Of a DNA stretch of 10,271 nt, positions 5,562-10,271 are shown in pieces. Both the position numbers and the translations under genes were made by a program. The DNA comes from an uncultured Ruminococcus sp. (GTDB lineage Bacteria > Bacillota_A > Clostridia > Oscillospirales > Ruminococcaceae): the NCBI GenBank assembly GCA_937880065.1, contig CALFMA010000305.1, forward strand, positions 1 through 10,271, given 5' to 3'. The notes beneath the pieces are model-generated. The model was not told the origin of the DNA, searched no databases, and was given only the letters and a program-made list of their open reading frames with translations. How positions within the stretch are numbered: position 1 is the stretch's first letter; each line of letters begins with the position of its first letter.

Positions 5562-7163
5562 TTATGATTTACGTGCATACTTTGGAAGCAGCATTGGTGA
5601 AGCTGTTTCACTTGCTACGCCTGCATTTTCAAGTTCCTTGCTGAACTTTTCAATATGCTCCAGAGTGAGCTTTTCGGGAACTGCTGTTTCCTTTGCCTTT
5701 GCAGCAGCATTTTTTCCTGCATCTCTGCCGAATACGATAACATCAAGGAGAGAGTTACCCATAAGACGGTTTCTGCCGTGGATACCGCCTGCTGCCTCGC
5801 CTGCGGCATAAAGGTTTTCAACATCAGTTGAACAATCAGCTGAAATATTAAGACCGCCATTCTGATAGTGAAGTGTTGGATAAACGAGAATAGGCTCTTT
5901 GCGAATATCAATGCCGTATTTGCCGAACATACGCATCATTGCAGGGATTCGCTTTTCAATTGTACCCTCGCCGTGCTTATACTCAATCATAGGTGTGTCA
6001 AGCCATACAGCCTTACCGAGTGAAGTTTCAATTCCCTTGTCACGCTCCTGACACTCACGGATAATTGAAGCCGCTGTTACATCACGAGTTTCAAGTGGGT
6101 GCATAAATACTTCACCGTCAATATTTACAAGCTTTGCACCGAGAGAACGAACTTTCTCAGTTACAAGCGCACCGAAAATCTGTTCGGGATAACCTGTACC
6201 TGTGGGGTGATACTGGAGAGTATCAGCATAGAGAAGTCTTGCACCTACACGGTAGCCGAGAATAAGTCCGTCAGCTGTTGCACCGTAGTGGTTTGATGTG
6301 GGGAATCCCTGATAGTGAAGTCGTCCTGCACCGCCTGTTGCGATGATTACTGTCTTTGCACGGGCAACAAGAAGTTCCTTTGTTTCCATATTCATAAGAA
6401 CCGCACCTGCTGCCTTGCCATTTTCGTCAAGGATAATTTCAACAGCCGCTGTAAAATCAATTACGGGAATACCTCTGTTGAGAACTTCATCACGGAGAGT
6501 ACGCATAATTTCTGCGCCTGTGTAATCCTTTGCAGCGTGCATACGCTTGCGTGAAGTACCGCCGCCGTGAGTTGTTACCATTGTGCCGTCAGCTTCCTTG
6601 TCAAATTCAACGCCAAGCTTATTGAGCCACTGAATTGCTTCGGGAGCTTTTGTAACAAGATTTTTTACAAGTTCAGGCTTTGCGGCAAAGTGACCGCCGC
6701 CGAATGCGTCAATATAGTGAATTGCAGGAGAATCGTTGGGCTTATCTGCCGCCTGAATTCCGCCCTCTGCCATCATTGTGTTAGCATCACCGATACGAAG
6801 CTTTGTGACAATCATAGCCTTTACGCCAGCTTCGTCAGCCTCAATAGCCGCAGATGCACCTGCTCCGCCGCCGCCGATAATAAGCACATCTGTGTCATAA
6901 TCGGGAGCATTGAGGTCAACGTCAGCAGCAGAAATTCTGCTCTTGCCCTGTAAAAGCTCTGCAAGCTGTGTAGGAACTTTATCGCCCTTGTTAACACCTG
7001 CGGAAAGAACTGTAAATTCTTCCTGCTTATAGTCGGGGTGGAAAGTTGCAAGGAGATTATCCTTTTCCTCTGCTGTCATTCTTCTTGGCTCTAAATCGGC
7101 ATTTGCAGCTCTTTTTTCTGCTACGATTTTTGCCAGCTCATTGAATTTTTCAATTTTATACAT
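5562..7163 (-). CDS. Fumarate reductase/succinate dehydrogenase-type flavoprotein, soluble, non-covalent FAD predicted
   Basis: A 533-residue FrdA/SdhA-family flavoprotein that should reduce fumarate to succinate. An unusual ~90-residue N-terminal extension precedes the FAD-binding motif VLIIGGGGAGASAA (93-106). Residues matching the E. coli FrdA active site are all present: His319 (QYHPTG), Thr335/Glu336 (VTEKVR), Arg360 (LETRD), His432 (LHYQNGG) and Arg466 (GRNRLMGNSL). The His that binds FAD covalently in FrdA (SHTVAAEGG) is replaced by Asn128 (ANTMMAEGG), so non-covalent FAD is expected, as in soluble fumarate reductases and aspartate oxidase. No export signal is seen, so it is probably cytoplasmic. 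GGAGG lies 7 nt before the ATG, and the gene starts 12 nt after the Fe-S subunit. L-aspartate oxidase is the main alternative, but the paired Fe-S subunit and absence of nadA/nadC nearby argue against it. Direction and substrate are inferred. Confidence 0.85.
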   Translation of the reverse strand: MYKIEKFNELAKIVAEKRAANADLEPRRMTAEEKDNLLATFHPDYKQEEFTVLSAGVNKGDKVPTQLAELLQGKSRISAADVDLNAPDYDTDVLIIGGGGAGASAAIEADEAGVKAMIVTKLRIGDANTMMAEGGIQAADKPNDSPAIHYIDAFGGGHFAAKPELVKNLVTKAPEAIQWLNKLGVEFDKEADGTMVTTHGGGTSRKRMHAAKDYTGAEIMRTLRDEVLNRGIPVIDFTAAVEIILDENGKAAGAVLMNMETKELLVARAKTVIIATGGAGRLHYQGFPTSNHYGATADGLILGYRVGARLLYADTLQYHPTGTGYPEQIFGALVTEKVRSLGAKLVNIDGEVFMHPLETRDVTAASIIRECQERDKGIETSLGKAVWLDTPMIEYKHGEGTIEKRIPAMMRMFGKYGIDIRKEPILVYPTLHYQNGGLNISADCSTDVENLYAAGEAAGGIHGRNRLMGNSLLDVIVFGRDAGKNAAAKAKETAVPEKLTLEHIEKFSKELENAGVASETASPMLLPKYARKS

Positions 7164-7175
7164 ATCCGCCCCTCC

Positions 7176-7850
7176 TTACTTCTCAATCTCTCTTGTATTA
7201 TAAAGCTCCTTGATTTCATCAATGGGCTTCTGCATAAGATTTTCGATAAGCTCCTCAAATGTGCCGTCCTTGATTTCCTTTACTCTGTCCTCAAGATGAC
7301 CGCAGTCGGGAGCAAGATATTTACCGTTAAGACGACGTGCAAGCATTGCCACCTGTGGGTGAGAAATTCCGGCAGGACAGCGTGAGGAACAAACTCCGCA
7401 CATTACGCAGTCAAAGCTTTCCTCTGCACATTTCTCATACTCGCCACGCTGTGCATATGCGATATACTGCATTACATTAAGTTCCTGAGTACAAGCCTTT
7501 GTGCAGGCATTACAACCAATACAAGCGTAAATTTCGGGATAAAGCTGCATCATAATCTGCTCTGTGGGCTTGATTTCCTCAATGTTGTAAATCTGCTTTA
7601 CAAGGGGGAAGAAAGGCAGGGTTGCAACATACATTCCCTCCTGAACCTCTGTCTGACAAGCAAGACAAGCATGAAGTTCCTGTTTGCCGTGAATTCTGTA
7701 AATTGTAGCACAAGCACCGCAGAATCCGTTACGGCAGCCGCAGCCTCTTACAAGGTCATAGCCTGCATATTCCATAGCAGTCATTATAGTAAGTCCCTCG
7801 GGGACAGCATATTTTTTGCCGAAAAGATAGACATTAACCATATTTTCCAT
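7176..7850 (-). CDS. Fumarate reductase-type iron-sulfur subunit (2Fe-2S plus two 4Fe-4S)
   Basis: A 224-residue FrdB/SdhB-like electron-transfer protein. The N-terminal ferredoxin domain (about 5-80) has Cys37, Cys39, Cys44, Cys47, Cys62 and Cys65 around RGCGCRNGFCGAC, giving a plant-type [2Fe-2S] cluster. The C-terminal domain has CIGCNACTKAC (Cys110, 113, 116, 120) and CVMCGVCSSRCP (Cys148, 151, 154, 158), two full four-Cys sets, so two [4Fe-4S] clusters are expected instead of the [4Fe-4S]/[3Fe-4S] pair of classic FrdB. It should pass electrons from the upstream Asr-like pair to the flavoprotein FAD. The start at 7850 is chosen because AAGGAGGT sits 7 nt upstream; an in-frame ATG at 7955 would add 35 residues lying inside the previous gene. 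No quinone-binding or membrane-anchor genes follow, consistent with a soluble complex. Confidence 0.85.
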   Translation of the reverse strand: MENMVNVYLFGKKYAVPEGLTIMTAMEYAGYDLVRGCGCRNGFCGACATIYRIHGKQELHACLACQTEVQEGMYVATLPFFPLVKQIYNIEEIKPTEQIMMQLYPEIYACIGCNACTKACTQELNVMQYIAYAQRGEYEKCAEESFDCVMCGVCSSRCPAGISHPQVAMLARRLNGKYLAPDCGHLEDRVKEIKDGTFEELIENLMQKPIDEIKELYNTREIEK

Positions 7851-7857
7851 TGCAATT

Positions 7858-7865
7858 ACCTCCTT
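7858..7865 (-). promoter_or_regulatory. Shine-Dalgarno deciding the Fe-S subunit start
   Basis: AAGGAGGT on the minus strand, 7 nt before the ATG at 7850. It overlaps the TAA stop of the upstream gene (7864-7866), so a ribosome ending there could restart, which favours coupled synthesis. Confidence 0.85.
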
Positions 7866-8691
7866 AATATTCATCGGGAAGCTCGCCCAGTTCATCATAT
7901 CGGAACACGGGACCGTCCTTGCATACGTACTTATTGCCGATGTTGCAGCGTCCACATTTGCCGACTCCGCACTTCATACGCAGCTCCATAGTTGTGTATA
8001 CCTGAGTTTCAGAAAATCCCAGTTCTTTAAGTCCTGCAAGGGTAAATTTAATCATTATGGGAGGGCCGCACACAAGTACAGTCTTATTTGTGGAGGGCAT
8101 AAGTTCCTTGACATAGTTGGGAACAAAGCCAACGTGACCGTCCCAGCCCTCCTGCGGATTGTCAATAGTGAGGTTTACCTGAATATTGTCATCAGCCATC
8201 CACTCGTCGATTATCTCCTGATAATCCACCAAATCATCCTTGGAACGTGAACCGTAGACAATCTGCACATCACCATAATTTTCTCTGTTGTCACGGACAT
8301 AATTTATTACAGAGCGAAGTGGTGCAAGACCAATTCCGCCTGCAACAAAAAGCAAATCCTTGCCCTTTAATTCGGTTTCAACAGGAAAATAATTTCCGTA
8401 AGGTCCTCTTATTGTAATCTGCTGACCTACGTCCATTGCGTGAAGCCATTCTGTAAGACAGCCGCATTTCTTTATGCTGAACTCCATAAACTCCTTATTT
8501 GTGGGAGATGAAGTGATAGAGAACATAGCCTCGCCAACTCCGGGGATTGAAAGCATTGCACACTGACCCGGCATATGCTCAAAAACCTTGCCGCCCTCAA
8601 GGGCATTTACTCTGAAAGTCTTTACATCGGGAGTATCCTGACGGACATCAGTAACAACGCCCACAAGGGGTATTAATGTATCATTATTCAT
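7864..8691 (-). CDS. AsrB/sulfhydrogenase gamma-like FAD/NAD(P)-binding 2Fe-2S reductase
   Basis: A 275-residue ferredoxin-NADP reductase-type protein. The FAD-binding barrel (about 1-105) has MFSITSSP at 56-63 in the flavin position and GPYGNYFP at 97-104. The nucleotide-binding domain (about 110-230) has VAGGIGLAPLRSV (116-128) and CGPPIM (208-213). The C terminus binds one [2Fe-2S] cluster through CGVGKCGRCNIGNKYVC (Cys241, 246, 249, 257). This is the layout of AsrB of anaerobic sulfite reductase and of the gamma subunit of archaeal sulfhydrogenase, and is also close to dihydroorotate dehydrogenase electron-transfer subunits (PyrK). Here it should oxidise NAD(P)H and feed electrons to the Fe-S subunits of the complex. 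Its start overlaps the previous stop by one base (TAATG), with GGAGG 7 nt upstream. PyrK is less likely because no pyrD is adjacent and an AsrA-like partner is fused in the operon. NADH versus NADPH preference cannot be read. Confidence 0.85.
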   Translation of the reverse strand: MNNDTLIPLVGVVTDVRQDTPDVKTFRVNALEGGKVFEHMPGQCAMLSIPGVGEAMFSITSSPTNKEFMEFSIKKCGCLTEWLHAMDVGQQITIRGPYGNYFPVETELKGKDLLFVAGGIGLAPLRSVINYVRDNRENYGDVQIVYGSRSKDDLVDYQEIIDEWMADDNIQVNLTIDNPQEGWDGHVGFVPNYVKELMPSTNKTVLVCGPPIMIKFTLAGLKELGFSETQVYTTMELRMKCGVGKCGRCNIGNKYVCKDGPVFRYDELGELPDEY

Positions 8692-9725
8692 TACTTATCC
8701 TCCAATGCTTTCATTACCTTGACAATATTAAGTGATACGGGACACTTTGAAAGACATCTTCCGCAGCCTACACAGCCGAATTCTCCCTCGTGATTTGATG
8801 GGTGATATACAAGCTTGTGCATAAAACGCTGTCTGAATCGTTCAAGCTGTGATGTTCTTGGGTTTCCGTGTGCCATTTGTGTGAAATCGGAATACATACA
8901 GGAATCCCAGCAGCGGAAACGCTTTATGCCGTTTCCTGTGTCATAGTCACGTATATCGTAGCATTGACAGGTAGGGCATACAAATGTGCAGGTACCGCAG
9001 CCGATACAAGCCTCTGAAAGCTCTGCCCATTTCTTGGAATTGAAATGCTCCATAAGCTTTTCGCCGCCGAATGAATCGGTAGTGAGATTTGCAAGGGGCA
9101 GACGAGTCATAATTTCTCTTGCCTTTGCCTGAACCTCGGAAAGCTTTGATACATCGCCCTCCTCCAGCATATCGGAAATTGAAGCCATAAACGCCTTTCC
9201 CTTATCGGTAAAGGGAACAAAGAAATAGCTTTCACCGTCAAAATATACGGAAGCATCTCCACCGGGAACGGTAGGATTTATGCCGAAAGTTGTGCAGAAG
9301 CAGGTTTCTTCGGGACGAGTACAAGCCATTGTCACGATTGTGCCGTGTTCACGGCGATTTTTATAGAACGAATCAACAGGCTCGGTTAAAAATACGCTGT
9401 CCAGAATTTCAAAGCTCTTTGCATCGCAGGCACGCACGCCGAAAACTACGAAATCCTCGTTTTCCTTACGGATATCCTTAACCTCGATAGTCTTTCCGCT
9501 TAACTTGAATTCCGCAAGATTTTCCGTCTGCGGGAAGAAGAAATCCTTTGCACTTCTCACAGTATTAAGTGCCTTGCTCAATGTCATTCCGCTTTCGTAT
9601 TTCTTGTATTCAGCCTGCTTATCCTCACGGTCAACGGGAATATAGAGTGTCTGCTGTGAAGCAATTTTATCGAAAAGCTCATTTATTTTTTCAGGATTCT
9701 CTCTAATAATTTTTATATCTAACAT
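8691..9725 (-). CDS. AsrA/sulfhydrogenase beta-like 4Fe-4S dicluster protein
   Basis: A 344-residue electron-transfer protein of the AsrA / sulfhydrogenase beta (HydB) family. The N-terminal domain (about 1-215) carries the family signatures FGVRACDAKSFEILD (95-109) and ACTRPEETCFC (134-144). The C-terminal domain has two [4Fe-4S] motifs, CIGCGTCTFVCP (Cys240, 243, 246, 250) and CVGCGRCLSKCP (Cys318, 321, 324, 328), with extra Cys at 253, 255, 272 and 276 between them. In Asr it bridges the NADH-oxidising AsrB and the sirohaem AsrC. No AsrC is here, and FrdAB-like subunits take its place, so it probably relays electrons from the AsrB-like protein to the fumarate-reductase half. The ATG at 9725 is chosen because AGAGAGGT lies 7 nt upstream and homology starts at MLDIKIIRENPEKINELF; an upstream in-frame start at 9821 would overlap the neighbouring ORF. 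It is the first redox gene, 22 nt after the stop of the preceding ORF. Confidence 0.85.
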   Translation of the reverse strand: MLDIKIIRENPEKINELFDKIASQQTLYIPVDREDKQAEYKKYESGMTLSKALNTVRSAKDFFFPQTENLAEFKLSGKTIEVKDIRKENEDFVVFGVRACDAKSFEILDSVFLTEPVDSFYKNRREHGTIVTMACTRPEETCFCTTFGINPTVPGGDASVYFDGESYFFVPFTDKGKAFMASISDMLEEGDVSKLSEVQAKAREIMTRLPLANLTTDSFGGEKLMEHFNSKKWAELSEACIGCGTCTFVCPTCQCYDIRDYDTGNGIKRFRCWDSCMYSDFTQMAHGNPRTSQLERFRQRFMHKLVYHPSNHEGEFGCVGCGRCLSKCPVSLNIVKVMKALEDK

Positions 9726-9732
9726 TTTCAAT

Positions 9733-9740
9733 ACCTCTCT
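9733..9740 (-). promoter_or_regulatory. Shine-Dalgarno deciding the AsrA-like start
   Basis: AGAGAGGT on the minus strand, 7 nt before the ATG at 9725. It supports the 344-residue form over the 376-residue reading, whose first 32 residues come from the alternate frame of the neighbouring gene. Confidence 0.75.
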
Positions 9741-9747
9741 AAATATA

Positions 9748-10203
9748 TTATAAAATAAACATACAATCGCCGTAGCTGTAGAATCGATATTTTTCTTTAA
9801 TCGCTTCAGCGTAGCCTTCAAATATAAACTGTCTCGAGGCTAGTGCGCTTACAAGCATTAGCAATGTTGATTTAGGTAAATGAAAATTTGTAATTAAAGC
9901 ATCAATTGCTTTAAATTCATAAGGTGGATAAATGAAAATATTTGTGTCTTCAGTTACTTCTACAAATTTACCATATTTACTTTGATTAATTTCTATATCA
10001 TAGTAACTAACTACTTCTTCTAATGCTTCTATATGGTCTTGAGGAAAATGAGTTACAAGACAACCGATTACCTTTTTATCTCCTACCGCTTCTTTTATTT
10101 TTTGAAAATCATCACCTGGATCTATTATCAAGCATTCGTTATCTATTGTTAACATATAACAATTAGTTTCTAGAGGTCCTACTTTTATTACTTTTATATC
10201 CAT
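9748..10203 (-). pseudogene. Chimeric ORF: truncated metallo-beta-lactamase joined to QueA C terminus
   Basis: A 151-residue ORF with two unrelated parts. Residues 1 to about 75 match the start of glyoxalase-II-type metallo-beta-lactamase proteins ([20 protein letters not shown], then IDPGDD, then [13 protein letters not shown]). The normal THxHxDH metal motif is damaged: THFPQDH lacks the second His, and the later metal ligands are absent. Residues about 87-151 match the end of QueA, S-adenosylmethionine:tRNA ribosyltransferase-isomerase ([48 protein letters not shown]), while the first four-fifths of QueA are missing. Neither half should be catalytic by itself. The segment is much more AT-rich than the redox operon, suggesting a different origin or drift. 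The frame is fully open across the junction (near 9948-9970). It may be a remnant of recombination, a real novel fusion or an assembly chimera near a contig end. The ATG at 10203 is preferred over GTG at 10212, which lies in the AGGTG ribosome site. Confidence 0.65.
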
Positions 10204-10220
10204 ATTAATCACCTGTTTAC

Positions 10221-10249
10221 ATTTTATTATAAATAATATCTTTTGTAAA
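10221..10249 (-). promoter_or_regulatory. Possible promoter of the chimeric ORF
   Basis: TTTACA (10249-10244) and TAAAAT (10226-10221) are 17 nt apart on the minus strand, with an overlapping TATAAT at 10231-10226. The region is so AT-rich that chance matches are likely. If real, it could also transcribe the redox operon, which has only 22 nt between its first gene and this ORF. Confidence 0.3.
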
Positions 10250-10271
10250 TTTAATAATATGCTATAATTTA

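Noticed and set aside
5479..7051. Several open frames of 60-128 codons opposite or within the flavoprotein gene
   Set aside because: They are alternate frames of a clear conserved gene, Cys- or Ser-rich in composition, with no ribosome sites or recognisable domains.
5562..7163. L-aspartate oxidase (NadB)
   Set aside because: Same superfamily, but a dedicated Fe-S subunit gene precedes it and no nadA or nadC is nearby; active-site residues fit fumarate reductase.
7851..7955. 35-residue N-terminal extension of the Fe-S subunit
   Set aside because: It is read inside the preceding AsrB-like gene in another frame; AAGGAGGT before 7850 fixes the start.
5562..9725. Anaerobic sulfite reductase operon (asrABC)
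   Set aside because: AsrA- and AsrB-like genes are present, but there is no sirohaem-type AsrC; the next genes are FrdB- and FrdA-like.
9726..9821. 32-residue N-terminal extension of the AsrA-like protein
   Set aside because: It lies in an alternate frame of the QueA-like segment and lacks a ribosome site; the ATG at 9725 has AGAGAGGT 7 nt upstream.
1..10271. CRISPR array, tRNA, rRNA or complete insertion sequence
   Set aside because: No regularly spaced repeats, no cloverleaf or rRNA core sequence and no transposase gene were seen.

Overview
The window suggests a low-to-moderate-GC anaerobic Firmicute of the Ruminococcus type (Oscillospiraceae). Three things point there. A secreted protein ends in a type I dockerin with the SDAS..L..YA..ST repeat style common in ruminococcal cellulosomal proteins. 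The ECF sigma/anti-sigma pair is of Firmicutes type. A soluble, cofactor-rich fumarate-reductase-like operon fits a strict anaerobe that ends fermentation in succinate, as R. flavefaciens does. The species assignment is inference; no rRNA or tRNA is present.

Left part (about 1-4003, + strand, visibly AT-rich). After an edge segment with a hairpin-forming, repeat-like sequence and a good extended -10 promoter comes a tight four-gene operon. It encodes a small ECF sigma factor (306-767), a single-pass membrane protein that looks like its anti-sigma factor (764-1633, ATGA overlap), an exported paralogue of that protein's outer domain (1647-2201), and an exported dockerin protein (2216-4003). The last has a papain-like N-terminal region in which Ser appears to sit where the Cys nucleophile is expected. 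Together they look like an envelope or cellulosome-linked signalling and response unit.

Middle (4004-4207). A bidirectional Rho-independent terminator separates the two convergent transcription units.

Right part (4208-9725, - strand, higher GC). Read in the direction of transcription, the operon encodes an AsrA/sulfhydrogenase-beta-like 4Fe-4S protein, an AsrB/sulfhydrogenase-gamma-like FAD/NAD(P)/2Fe-2S reductase, a FrdB-like 2Fe-2S plus 2x4Fe-4S protein, a FrdA-like flavoprotein with all fumarate-reductase active-site residues but no His for covalent FAD, and an AspT/YidE-family transporter related to succinate exporters. The four redox genes are spaced by -1 to 13 nt, each with a Shine-Dalgarno 7 nt from its start. 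The likely electron path is NAD(P)H to FAD to Fe-S relay to FAD to fumarate, with no membrane anchor, and the transporter moving the C4 dicarboxylate product. No sulfite reductase catalytic subunit (AsrC) or hydrogenase subunit is present, so the Asr-like pair appears to have been reused as an NAD(P)H input module.

Right edge (9748-10203, - strand, very AT-rich). A short ORF encodes an unexpected chimera: the first half of a glyoxalase-II-type metallo-beta-lactamase with a damaged metal motif, joined to the last ~65 residues of the tRNA queuosine enzyme QueA. It is probably a decayed or recombined remnant, or an assembly chimera, rather than a working enzyme of either family.
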